From an uncultured Collinsella sp. (GTDB taxonomy: Bacteria > Actinomycetota > Coriobacteriia > Coriobacteriales > Coriobacteriaceae), in NCBI GenBank assembly GCA_902490305.1, contig CABUDI010000004.1:59871-123870 (forward strand): 64,000 nucleotides of DNA. Reading direction: 5' to 3'. Below are positions 35,279-43,473 of this stretch, in pieces. The position numbers and the translations under genes were made by a program. The notes beneath the pieces are model-generated. The model did no database searches and was not told the DNA's origin. It worked only from the letters and a program-made list of their open reading frames with translations. Positions within the stretch are counted from its first letter, which is position 1; each line of letters begins with the position of its first letter.

Positions 35279-37022
35279 GGTGGACCATCTCCTTGGTAAT
35301 TCGAACGACATCGGTGACCTCGCTCACCTGCGCAAAAGCGGGTGAGACGGAAGATGCCAGACGGCGCGAGAGTTCAATAACCTGGGGAGGCTCCACGTAG
35401 GCACGCCGCATGAGATCGATGTTCGAGAATAGCTCGTGCGTGCGGCCACGGTCGAGGATGTGACCGTTTGTCATGACGACGATGCGCTCGGCAAAGTCGG
35501 AAACAACTTCCATATCGTGGCAGACCATGATAACGGCGCAGCCGCGCTCGGCCATGGTGCGCACCGTTTCCATGACGGTCATGCACTCGCGGTAATCAAG
35601 GCCGCTCGTGGGCTCGTCGAGCACGACGATCTTGGGCTCAACCACTACGACGGAGGCAAGCGCCACCATTTGTCGCTGGCCGCGCGAAAGTGAGAAAGGT
35701 GCCTCATCGGCAGGCAGGCCAAAGCGGTCGATAACAAGTTGAGCACGGCGCAGAGCCTCGGCACGGTCGATGCCGGCAAGCTCCAGGCCAAAAGCGACCT
35801 CGTCGAGTACGGTATCCTTGCAGATCTGGCGGTCGGGGTTTTGGAAGAGCGTTGCAACCTCGCGGGCGATGCGGCTCGTGGGAACGGCTGCGGTATCCAG
35901 CCCCGTAACGCGCACGCTGCCCGAGGCGGGCTTAAGCAGGCCCGTGAGCAGCTTGGTGAGCGTGGTCTTGCCGGCACCGTTTTGGCCGACGATGCCCACG
36001 AGCTCGCCGGGATAGAGGGTCAGGTTGAGGTCGTGTACGGCGGCGCCGCCATTGGGATAGGCAAACTCAACATGGTCGAAGGTGAGCACGGGCTCGGCGT
36101 CCTTGGCGTGCGGGCGCAACGACGGTGCGTGCGGTGAGCCGGCGGGTGCCTGAATGTCGTTGCTTGCGTGTGCGGGGTCGACGATGCCCGAAATCAGGCG
36201 CTCGGCCTCATCGACATCCAAGCAAGGGGTACCGCTTACCAGGCCATCGGCCTCGAGGCTATTGAAGATGCGCGTGACGCGAGGGCAGTCGACGCCGATG
36301 GCACGGAGTTCGTCGGTATGCGCGAAGACCTCGTGTGGTTCGCCCTGCAGCGCGATTTCGCCATGGTTGAGCACGAGCACGCGGTTGCAGTACTCCGAGA
36401 GCAGGGCGACCTTTTGCTCAACGACGACGATGGTGATTCCAAGTGTGCGGTTTGCCTCACGCAGCGTCTCGAAGACCAACGTGGAGCTGGCGGGGTCGAG
36501 TGCCGCGGTGGGCTCGTCGAGAACCAAGACGCGCGGACGCATGGCGAGGATGGCGGCGATGGCTACCTTTTGCTTCTGTCCGCCCGAGAGGGTGGCGATC
36601 TCGCGGTCGCGCAGGTCGCTGATGCCGACGGTCTCGAGCGTTTCGCTCACGCGCTGCTCGATCTGGTCGTGGGGAACGCCAAAGTTCTCGAGGCCAAAGA
36701 GCATCTCGTCCTCGACGACCGAAGCGACCATCTGCGTGTCGATATCCTGCAGCACACTGCCGACGATTTGCGACACGTCGGTGAGCGAGGCTTCGCAGGT
36801 GTCGTGGCCGTCAACCATGACGGCCCCAAAGAACGTGCCGGTGTAGTGGTGGGGCACGGCACCCGACAGGCAGGCGGCAAGCGTGGACTTGCCGGCGCCC
36901 GAGGGCCCGATGATGCCGATGAAATCTCCCTTGTTCACGCTGAGCGAGATGTGGCTGAGCGCCTGCTCGGTCTGCGTGCCATAGGAGAACGAGACATCGT
37001 CGACGTTGATGATCGTTTCCAT
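35271..37022 (-). CDS. ecfA: Fused ECF transporter ATPase (EcfA1-EcfA2)
   Basis: 583 aa containing two ABC ATPase domains. Domain 1: GPSGAGKST near residue 38, LSGGQKQKVAIA near 142, VLVLDEPTAALDP near 163. Domain 2 from about residue 310: GQNGAGKTT near 345, LSRGQRQMVALA near 454, IVVLDEPTSGLD near 476. Most ECF systems use two separate genes; here they are joined by a Pro/His/Asp-rich linker near 280-305. It drives uptake by the S components upstream in the same operon. Confidence 0.9.
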   Translation of the reverse strand: METIINVDDVSFSYGTQTEQALSHISLSVNKGDFIGIIGPSGAGKSTLAACLSGAVPHHYTGTFFGAVMVDGHDTCEASLTDVSQIVGSVLQDIDTQMVASVVEDEMLFGLENFGVPHDQIEQRVSETLETVGISDLRDREIATLSGGQKQKVAIAAILAMRPRVLVLDEPTAALDPASSTLVFETLREANRTLGITIVVVEQKVALLSEYCNRVLVLNHGEIALQGEPHEVFAHTDELRAIGVDCPRVTRIFNSLEADGLVSGTPCLDVDEAERLISGIVDPAHASNDIQAPAGSPHAPSLRPHAKDAEPVLTFDHVEFAYPNGGAAVHDLNLTLYPGELVGIVGQNGAGKTTLTKLLTGLLKPASGSVRVTGLDTAAVPTSRIAREVATLFQNPDRQICKDTVLDEVAFGLELAGIDRAEALRRAQLVIDRFGLPADEAPFSLSRGQRQMVALASVVVVEPKIVVLDEPTSGLDYRECMTVMETVRTMAERGCAVIMVCHDMEVVSDFAERIVVMTNGHILDRGRTHELFSNIDLMRRAYVEPPQVIELSRRLASSVSPAFAQVSEVTDVVRITKEMVHRG

Positions 37023-37040
37023 GGATACCTTTCATAGTCA

Positions 37041-37084
37041 TTGGGGACGTTCTTACATGACTAGTCGTTTAAGAACGTCCCCAA
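37041..37084. repeat. 15-bp perfect inverted repeat between S component and ecfA
   Basis: TTGGGGACGTTCTTA (37041-37055) and TAAGAACGTCCCCAA (37070-37084) flank the loop CATGACTAGTCGTT. A degenerate copy of the left half and loop is at 37771-37800. Confidence 0.75.
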
Positions 37085-37152
37085 GAGCTAGTTGTCTGGG
37101 ACAGTCTTTGATGACGGGGCCGTGGAGCTGCGGCCCCGTCCATCATATCAGG

Positions 37153-37704
37153 CTATTTGTTGAGCACCTTGCGGAGGGGGAAGAAGAAGGCCTGGACCAT
37201 GACGGCGTTGAAGACGGCAGTGCCGAGCACGATGGGCACCTTGGCGAGCGCCGTGGGCAGCGCGGCACCCATGATGACGGTGCCCAGGACGGCGAAGAGG
37301 GCACCCGAGACCAGGGTGGTGAGCAGACCGGCGATGAAGGGATTGACCTTGCTGCTGCCGATGTTTGACTTGACGAACGCTGCCATCGTCAGCGCGCCGG
37401 CAAGCTCGGTGACAAAGTTGAGGCCAGGGATTGACGTGGTGATCTGGATAACGGCGGCCGATAAGATGCCAAAGATGGCGGCCTGAGCAAAGCTTGCCTG
37501 CGTGAGCGCGATGGCTAGGGCATAGGCGGCAATGATGAACTGCGGCTTAATGCCCGTGACGGCCAGGGCATTGCCGACGGTCATGTTGAGGATAAAGCCG
37601 GCGGCAAGCAGGACGGCGAGCAGGACCAACGAGGTGATATCGAGGATGCCCTTGTTTGAGGTGGCGTTGGCTGAGATGGTGCGGGCTTGGGTGTTGGTGG
37701 CCAT
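37153..37704 (-). CDS. ECF S component 2, TrpP-like
   Basis: 183 aa, about five to six membrane helices: ITSLVLLAVLLAAGFILNMTV, KPQFIIAAYALAIALTQ, AAIFGILSAAVIQITTSIPG and so on. It is a clear paralogue of the protein at 37926-38498 (shared LLAAGFILN.TVG, FII.A, SAAVIQITT). Length and pattern fit small S components, resembling the TrpP tryptophan-uptake group. Start 37704 has AAAGGAA upstream. Together with ecfA and ecfT, it makes a complete transporter. Confidence 0.75.
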   Translation of the reverse strand: MATNTQARTISANATSNKGILDITSLVLLAVLLAAGFILNMTVGNALAVTGIKPQFIIAAYALAIALTQASFAQAAIFGILSAAVIQITTSIPGLNFVTELAGALTMAAFVKSNIGSSKVNPFIAGLLTTLVSGALFAVLGTVIMGAALPTALAKVPIVLGTAVFNAVMVQAFFFPLRKVLNK

Positions 37705-37770
37705 GATGAGTTCCTTTCGGAGGGAGTTTTGATATAGCAGTGCCTATGCCTTCAGATGAAGGCAGTCATC

Positions 37771-37800
37771 GGGGACGTTCTTGAATGACTTGTCGTTTTT
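37771..37800 (+). repeat. Decayed copy of the 37041 hairpin
   Basis: GGGGACGTTCTT, then ATGACT and TCGTTT as in the loop of 37041-37084; the right arm is lost. Lies between the two S-component genes. Confidence 0.55.
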
Positions 37801-37822
37801 GAATAATGGAGCACAGAGACGA

Positions 37823-37916
37823 CTTTACGAGGGTCCCAGGTTGGCGCGAAAGAGGAGCGAAGCGTACTTGGGTACGCGAGCGACGAATGAACGCCAAGAT
37901 GGGGTGGCTCGTAAAG
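37823..37916. repeat. Nested inverted-repeat element, family 2 copy B
   Basis: Outer arms CTTTACGAG (37823-37831) and CTCGTAAAG (37908-37916) enclose 37835-37906, which is about 88 percent identical to the reverse complement of 11524-11597. The core contains GCGTAC/GTACGC as inner hairpin. It lies 10 bp before the stop region of S component 1. Confidence 0.7.
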
Positions 37917-37925
37917 CCGAACGGG

Positions 37926-38498
37926 TTAGTTGAGCCTAAGGGCCTTCTGGATGGGCAGGTAGAGGGCGCCGACCAGAATGGCGTTAAAGACGGCGGTCAT
38001 GGCGACGACGGGCAACATGGCGGCGGCGAGCTCGCCGACCACGCCGAGCATGGCCATCTTGATGACCATGAAGATGACGCCGGAGACAAAGGTGGTCAGG
38101 AAGGTTGCGACAATGGCGATCGCGGGCTTGATCTGACCGTCCTTGCCGGCGGCGTTGACGATGCCGGCCATGAGCATGGCGGCGATGCCCTCGGCGGCAA
38201 AATCGACAAACGGCGAAGTGGTGGTGATCTGGATCACGGCAGCCGAGATGAGGCCAATGACGAGCGCCTGGCCGATGTTGGGGCGAACGACCAGGATGGT
38301 GAGGCAGAAGGCCGAGATGATGAACTCGGGGCTGATCATGCCGCCCGAGATGCCCGAGATTGCCTTGCCGACGGTGAAGTTGAGGATGAAGCCGGCGGCG
38401 AGCAGGATGGCGAGCAGGACGAGAGCACGGACGTCGAGTTTGCCACGGTCGGCGGTCTGGACGGTGCGGGGCTGGGTGGCGGTGGTGTTCTGAGACAT
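37926..38498 (-). CDS. ECF S component 1, TrpP-like, under Trp attenuation
   Basis: 190 aa with about six membrane helices (VRALVLLAILLAAGFILNFTVG, ISPEFIISAFCLTILVV, GQALVIGLISAAVIQITTTSP). First structural gene behind a Trp-codon leader peptide and terminator, so tryptophan or a precursor is the likely ligand. Start 38498 follows AAAGGA at 8 nt; the extra upstream in-frame codons overlap the attenuator and are rejected. Paralogue of 37153-37704. Confidence 0.78.
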   Translation of the reverse strand: MSQNTTATQPRTVQTADRGKLDVRALVLLAILLAAGFILNFTVGKAISGISGGMISPEFIISAFCLTILVVRPNIGQALVIGLISAAVIQITTTSPFVDFAAEGIAAMLMAGIVNAAGKDGQIKPAIAIVATFLTTFVSGVIFMVIKMAMLGVVGELAAAMLPVVAMTAVFNAILVGALYLPIQKALRLN

Positions 38499-38544
38499 GG
38501 TGAAAATCCTTTCGAAATGGGAGTGCAAGAGAAAAGCGGAGGCG

Positions 38545-38606
38545 CGTGATGCGAATGCGATCGGGCTCGAGATAGAAAAAGGCCCCCGGTCGAAACCGGA
38601 GGCCTT
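38545..38606 (-). terminator. Trp-operon-type attenuator of the ECF operon
   Basis: On the minus strand, GGCCTCCGGT and ACCGGGGGCC (38581-38604) form a strong stem followed by TTTTT (38576-38580). Further down, 38545-38566 is complementary at 20 of 22 positions to 38651-38672 inside the leader gene, and 38631-38637 pairs with 38668-38674. These alternatives give the competing structures expected for ribosome-position-dependent attenuation. Confidence 0.8.
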
Positions 38607-38642
38607 CCAATCACCTAGAGCGCAAAAACAGGCGTGAGGGAC

Positions 38643-38711
38643 TCACTGTCGACCGATCGTATTCGCATCACGCCACCACCAGTTGTTGAGAGACTTCATC
38701 GTGTTCTTCAT
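38643..38711 (-). CDS. Trp-rich leader peptide
   Basis: 22 residues: MKNTMKSLNN, WWW, RDANTIGRQ. AAAGGAG (38720-38726 region on the + strand as CTCCTTT) lies 8 nt before the ATG, and TATAGT (38770-38775) is a likely -10. Three consecutive TGG codons followed by mutually exclusive hairpins are the classic signature of tryptophan attenuation. Ribosome stalling at Trp codons when tRNA-Trp is uncharged would prevent formation of the downstream terminator and turn on the transporter operon. Confidence 0.85.
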   Translation of the reverse strand: MKNTMKSLNNWWWRDANTIGRQ

Positions 38712-38889
38712 GTTGGTGGCTCCTTTCGTGATGCCGTGGCGCGGTCGCACCTAGTTGCTGTTGCGCTGCACTATAGCACAGCAAAGTGTGTGCGGGGAAA
38801 TCTTTTTTGAAAAGATTTCAGGCGGGTTTCCTATCGCTCAAAAGAACGGGCGGGTTGACCTGCGCCATCCCGCCCGCACCAGCGAGGGG

Positions 38890-40851
38890 CTACTCCTTAT
38901 TGCGGCGATAGAGGAAGTAGCCGCCTGCGAAGATAACGGCAACACCGGCGACGGCGAATGCAGCCACCATACGGCCATCAAAACGATCACCGGTGGTGGG
39001 CAGGCCGCCCTTGGTGTTCGTCTTGTTGGTGGTTACCGTGGTCGTGGTATCCGACTTACCAGGCTTCTCGGGCTTGGTGGCGGGCTGCTCGGGCTTAGTG
39101 GGCTGCTCAGGCTGCTCGGGGGTGCTGGGCTGTTCGGGCTTACCGGGCTGCTCGGGAGTGCCGGGCTGATCCGGGGTGACCGGGTCGGTGGCAAGGGCGT
39201 CCTTGGCGTAGGTGATGGACTCCTTGAGGCCCTTGGTCTCGGTGTTCAGGTCGCTCGGGGTGAAGCGCTCGTCAAAGTTTCCGGCCTTCTGATAAGCGCG
39301 CATCTCCTGGAGCAGGGCCTTGCACTTCTTGTAGGTGTTCTCGGTGGCAGCCTTGCCTGCCTTGTTGGCCAGAGCGGTGCGACCCTCGGTGGTCGTCTCG
39401 GCCAGCATAGCGGCGTCAACTTCCTTGTTCTGCTCGATGAGCTCGTTCTGGAGCGCGTCGAGGTAGGTGCGGACACTGGTACCAAGGGTGTCAGGGTTCT
39501 CAAAGCAGAGCGAGCTGATGTCCATGAGGACGTAGTTGATGGAGTTCTCGGGCTCCTCGTTGTACACGACGTCTTTCGCGTAGCAGTGATCGTAGGAGAC
39601 GGTCTGGTCGCTGAAGTACGGGCTAACCTCAGTTATCAGAGCGGAGTACAGCGGGATGGCGACAGAGTACGCGGCACGGGAGAGCATCTCCCACTGGATG
39701 GTAGCGACTTCGGGATCATACCCGCGACGAATCTGGAAAAGGTTGATTTCGGTGTTGCGCTCGCTGCCGATGGCGTAGACGCCGTCAATGTTGGCGTTAA
39801 GGCCGGGGACGTTTTCGCCGCGGTTGCCGAAGGCGCGAATCAGTTCAAAGGTGCTCCAACCAGACTTGCCAGGCTTGAAGAACAGGGGCTGAATTTCGCT
39901 GACCATAGCTCCCTTTTGGACGGGTTTTCCAGCCTTATCGGTGATGGTTTTAATTTCGTAATCCGTGCCTTCGGTCAGCGGACTAGCAAAATATTCGCGG
40001 CCTTGCACATAGCGGGACCACTGGTTAACGCCAGAATCGGCGAGGCTTTCGCCATACGTTTGGGCGACATCAAATTTACCGTCAGCGGAGTATTTGGCGA
40101 AACCCTTTTCTTCGGGCATGGATTGAATCTTCTCAGAGTGGAGGCAATTCTCGGTGTCATTGAGGTCGACATCGTAGTTGAGGCTACCGATATTGGGGTT
40201 GAGCGATGCGACGTCGTCAGCGAGCTTCATGGCGATCCACTGATGGGCGGAAAGCGTGGCGAACAGCCAGGTCTCGTTGTTGTCGGCGATGATGATCTGG
40301 TCGTTGGTGCAGACGCCCTTTTCGTCGACCAGGCTGCCGATGAGTTCGACGCCCTCGCGAGCATTTGCACTCTCGCCCAAGATAATGCTGGCGTAGCTAT
40401 ATTCGCCCAGACCCACTCCCTCATCGATGGGGTCTGTTGCTTCGGCATCCTCGTTATAGGAGGTGCTCAGCGTGGCAGAGCATGACACGCCCTTCTCGTT
40501 GATTCCGGCCTCGGAGTAGGCGTCGGTACGACCATACCAGTTGGAGGGGTGGTCGCGTACATAGCTGTAGCGATAGGTAGGCTTATTCGAAGTGTATTCA
40601 AAAGCAGATTCAATCGAGCTGTACTTAAAGCCAGCTTCGTGGGCAGGCTCGATACCATAGTGCTTGAGGTAACGCGCTCCAAAGTCCTCGGCGCGGCCGT
40701 AGTACGTGTTGCCGTCGGCCGTAAGATTTTTACCCATGTAGATCTGCGTGCAGGCGAGCGCAGAGGTCGGCATGGACATGATGGTTGCGGCTCCAAAAGC
40801 AAGGCCAATGCCAAGCTTTTTGAGCGCGTTGACGGGGTGAGTTTTCCTCAT
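38890..40851 (-). CDS. Wall-anchored C69-family dipeptidase
   Basis: 653 aa. Signal peptide residues 1-33, then the peptidase C69 nucleophile in ALACTQIYMGKNLT (Cys near residue 34, exposed by cleavage). DGNTYYGRAEDFG, VSCSATLSTSYNEDA and FELIRAFGNRGENVPG match the family. A Pro/Glu/Gln/Lys repeat tract (PEQPGKPEQPS...) near 555-600 spans the wall, followed by sorting signal LPTTGD, a hydrophobic helix and RRNKE tail for sortase. Expected to cleave dipeptides at the cell surface. AT-rich upstream region; a hairpin lies before its ribosome site. Confidence 0.88.
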   Translation of the reverse strand: MRKTHPVNALKKLGIGLAFGAATIMSMPTSALACTQIYMGKNLTADGNTYYGRAEDFGARYLKHYGIEPAHEAGFKYSSIESAFEYTSNKPTYRYSYVRDHPSNWYGRTDAYSEAGINEKGVSCSATLSTSYNEDAEATDPIDEGVGLGEYSYASIILGESANAREGVELIGSLVDEKGVCTNDQIIIADNNETWLFATLSAHQWIAMKLADDVASLNPNIGSLNYDVDLNDTENCLHSEKIQSMPEEKGFAKYSADGKFDVAQTYGESLADSGVNQWSRYVQGREYFASPLTEGTDYEIKTITDKAGKPVQKGAMVSEIQPLFFKPGKSGWSTFELIRAFGNRGENVPGLNANIDGVYAIGSERNTEINLFQIRRGYDPEVATIQWEMLSRAAYSVAIPLYSALITEVSPYFSDQTVSYDHCYAKDVVYNEEPENSINYVLMDISSLCFENPDTLGTSVRTYLDALQNELIEQNKEVDAAMLAETTTEGRTALANKAGKAATENTYKKCKALLQEMRAYQKAGNFDERFTPSDLNTETKGLKESITYAKDALATDPVTPDQPGTPEQPGKPEQPSTPEQPEQPTKPEQPATKPEKPGKSDTTTTVTTNKTNTKGGLPTTGDRFDGRMVAAFAVAGVAVIFAGGYFLYRRNKE

Positions 40852-41157
40852 AATCCCTCCCAGCGTGCGAAAGCCCTCTGTCGCCAGAGGGCTTCAGCCA
40901 ATAAAGACACTCCATTAGCGTAACGAACTGGAAACAATATTCATCTATGAAAATAACTTACTCGATAAGCGTGATGAAATATGCGATGAGCGGCTAAATA
41001 TACTCAGTTTGTAGCTTTACTTTAATAAAGACTCCCTGCAATTACTGCATCTCAATAAAGCGTCTGGAAATACCGAAATGAAAAATCCCCCGCTGTTTGG
41101 CAAATGCATAAACAGTGGGGGAGACGATAATTGAATGAATATCATACCAATGTGGAA
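40852..41157. other. 306-bp AT-rich intergenic region
   Basis: Contains the hairpin 40871-40894 (AAGCCCTCTG/CAGAGGGCTT), which on the minus strand ends shortly before the peptidase ribosome site and may be an attenuator or an upstream terminator. The middle is AT-rich with TATATT-like sequences consistent with promoters. The right end holds the terminator 41081-41122. No credible gene seen. Confidence 0.5.
41081..41122 (-). terminator. Terminator of the lipid kinase-small peptide operon
   Basis: TCCCCCACTGTTT and AAACAGCGGGGGA (minus strand) form a 13-bp stem with one mismatch, followed by TTTTT. Confidence 0.85.
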
Positions 41158-41250
41158 TTACTTCTTCCGACGGTGGATCACGTTGATCGCATAGCCTACG
41201 AGCATAGCCAAAACAATGACGATAAAGCCGAGCAGGGGATTGTCGTTCAT
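41158..41250 (-). CDS. 30-residue membrane peptide
   Basis: MNDNPLLGFIVI, VLAMLVGYAIN, VIHRRKK: a short polar N-terminus, one 18-20 residue helix and a basic C-terminus, predicting N-out/C-in. GGAGG with 5-6 nt spacing precedes the ATG, and only 9 bp separate it from the lipid kinase stop, so it is cotranscribed and ends 35 bp before a strong terminator. The tidy context makes it a likely real gene despite its size; no family recognised. Confidence 0.68.
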   Translation of the reverse strand: MNDNPLLGFIVIVLAMLVGYAINVIHRRKK

Positions 41251-41259
41251 GGGGTCCTC

Positions 41260-42177
41260 CTATTTACCAAGCGGTGAAAATTCGTCGACGATGAGGTCGA
41301 GACATTGCGGAAGCGCGCGGGCGCCAAAGACACCGGAGTTGCTGGAGATAATCTCGCCATCGAACTGCATGCCCAGCGACGGCGTACAGGTAATTTTGGC
41401 TTCCTTGGTCTGGATGATCTTAAACTGCGGGCGGCCGAGCACCTTGCCGGCGGGGTCGAGCGCGGCGGTGATCACGGTGGGCAGCAGCTGCACGGTGCGC
41501 ACGGGCTCGATGACCGCGATGTCGACCATGCCGTCGTTCATGCGGCAATCGGGGAACAGGTTGATGTCGTTTTGGATGACCGAGGTGTTGCCAGCCATGC
41601 AGCAGATACCGTCGAGCTCCTCGACAATGCCGTCATGCTCAATTGTAAAGTGCGCGACCGTGGGATTGGGCGTGGCGAGTGCGGACAGGAAGTAGGCGAT
41701 CTCGCCGATGTCGTTTTTGGTGGGAGCGGCCTTCATCATGATCTCGGCGTCGTAGCCCGAGCCGGCGATGATGATAAAGCCGTGGCGCTTCTCGTTGCCG
41801 TTCTCGTCGAGCCAAAAGAGCTCGCCCATGTCCGCCTTGACGGTGCGGCCGGCGCGGCAGGCCTTGGCGAGTGCCGCCGCTTCGGGGGCATTGCCGATGT
41901 TGTTGAAGAACAGGCAGGCCGTGCCAGAGGGGAAGACGAGTGTGGGGACGCCGCATCCGCGCATCTGGTCGAGCACGTTGGAGACGGTGCCGTCGCCGCC
42001 CGAGACAACCACGCGATCAAACTCGCGCACGTCCGCCACGGCGTCCTCGGGCTCCATGCCATCGCCGATAAAGCGCATCACGACCTCGTCGCCGCCCTGC
42101 GCGAGGGCGTGCGTGAATGCGTAGATTTCATCTGAGCTGGGGCCCGATGCCGGGTTGTGGATGATAAGGCAGCGCAT
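41260..42177 (-). CDS. Diacylglycerol/lipid kinase family protein (YegS/DgkB-like)
   Basis: 305 aa. LIIHNPASGPSSDE at the N-terminus, the ATP motif VVVSGGDGTVSNVLDQM near residue 55, FPSGTACLFFNNIGN near 81 (usual GTGNDFA altered) and CMAGNTSVIQNDINLFPDCRMNDGMVDIAVI near 190 mark the DAGK catalytic family. The usual Asn-Asp after SGTGN is replaced by SGTACLF, so substrate or activity may differ. Probably phosphorylates a membrane lipid. Confidence 0.8.
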   Translation of the reverse strand: MRCLIIHNPASGPSSDEIYAFTHALAQGGDEVVMRFIGDGMEPEDAVADVREFDRVVVSGGDGTVSNVLDQMRGCGVPTLVFPSGTACLFFNNIGNAPEAAALAKACRAGRTVKADMGELFWLDENGNEKRHGFIIIAGSGYDAEIMMKAAPTKNDIGEIAYFLSALATPNPTVAHFTIEHDGIVEELDGICCMAGNTSVIQNDINLFPDCRMNDGMVDIAVIEPVRTVQLLPTVITAALDPAGKVLGRPQFKIIQTKEAKITCTPSLGMQFDGEIISSNSGVFGARALPQCLDLIVDEFSPLGK

Positions 42178-42275
42178 ACTTACGTTCCCGTTCTGTGACT
42201 AACCGAGTATAGTTGTAAGGCAATGCCGATATCCTACCCGTGTTTTTCGGGCCTAACCTTATTCGATGGGTTGAT

Positions 42276-43409
42276 ATGTACATTTCCACACATCAGGCTC
42301 TACTCGACTTTTGCCAGCGCGCCCGCGAGTTCGACGCGATTGCCGTCGATACCGAGTTTTTGCGCGAGCGCACGTTCCATCCGCGTCTGTGCCTGGTCCA
42401 GATTGCCACCCCTGCCGAGAGCGTCGCGGTCGATCCCCTGGTGATCGACGACCTGTCGCCGCTCGCCGAGCTTATGGCCGACGAGAGCGTGACCAAGGTG
42501 TTCCACGCTTGCTCGCAGGATATGGAGGTCATGCTCCATACTGTGGGCGTGCTGCCGCGTCCTATTTTTGATACGCAGGTGGCCGCCGCCTTTTTGGGCG
42601 AGCGCCAGCAGATTTCCTACGGCGCGCTCGTGCAGACGTTTTGCGGCGTCTCGCTGCCCAAGACTGAGTCGCTGACCGATTGGTCGCGCCGCCCGCTGAC
42701 CGACAAACAAATTGAGTACGCGATCGATGACGTCAAGTACTTAATCGTGGCTTATACCGAGATGATGAGCCGTCTGCGTGAGCTGGGCCGCGTGGACTGG
42801 GTGCTCGACGAGCTACGCCCGCTGGCCGACGAGTCGCACTATCGCGCCGACCGTCACGAGGCATTCCGTAAGGTCAAGCGCATCAACTCCTGCAGCCGCC
42901 ATCAGCTGGGCATCGCGCGCGAGCTCGCCGCCTGGCGCGAGGACCGCGCCGAGCGCCGCAACATCCCGCGCAAGTGGGTCATGTCCGACGATACGCTGCT
43001 GGCGCTCGTCAAGCGCAATCCCGTGCGTGTCGAGGAGTTCCGCAGTATCCGCGGTACCGACCAGCTGGGGGAGCGCGACGTGGACGGCGCACTCATGGCC
43101 ATCAAGCGCGGCGCGAGCTGCCCTCACGATCGCCTGCCGCTCATGGTGCGCGGGCATCGCCAAATCTCGCCGGAGCTGGAGAGCGTGACGGACCTGATGT
43201 ATGCGCTCATTCGCCTGGTTGCCGAGCGCTCGGGCGTGGCAACCTCAGTCATTGCCTCGCGCGATGACCTTGCCGACTATATTGAGCATCCCGAGCAGAG
43301 CCCCCTGCGCGAAGGCTGGCGCTTTGAGCTCGTGGGCTCGCGCCTGGACGATCTGCTCTCGGGCAACATGGGACTCACCGTGAAGGACGGCAAAATCGAG
43401 CTACTGTAG
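42276..43409 (+). CDS. rnd: Ribonuclease D
   Basis: 377 aa. DEDD exonuclease motifs: AVDTEFLRER near residue 24, FHACSQDMEVM near 76, YAIDDVKYLIVAY near 148; C-terminal HRDC domain around 200-280 (SRHQLGIARELAAWREDRAERRNIPRKWVMSDDTLLAL). RNase D trims 3' ends of tRNA and other RNAs. Start ATG 42276 chosen because homologues begin near it; the ribosome site (GATGGG) is weak. Divergent from the lipid kinase. Confidence 0.88.
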   Translation: MYISTHQALLDFCQRAREFDAIAVDTEFLRERTFHPRLCLVQIATPAESVAVDPLVIDDLSPLAELMADESVTKVFHACSQDMEVMLHTVGVLPRPIFDTQVAAAFLGERQQISYGALVQTFCGVSLPKTESLTDWSRRPLTDKQIEYAIDDVKYLIVAYTEMMSRLRELGRVDWVLDELRPLADESHYRADRHEAFRKVKRINSCSRHQLGIARELAAWREDRAERRNIPRKWVMSDDTLLALVKRNPVRVEEFRSIRGTDQLGERDVDGALMAIKRGASCPHDRLPLMVRGHRQISPELESVTDLMYALIRLVAERSGVATSVIASRDDLADYIEHPEQSPLREGWRFELVGSRLDDLLSGNMGLTVKDGKIELL

Positions 43410-43473
43410 GGAAGCCTAACCGCCTGAGTGGGTAGAATGCCTCCAACGTGTAACTCGATTCGGAGGAATTCGC

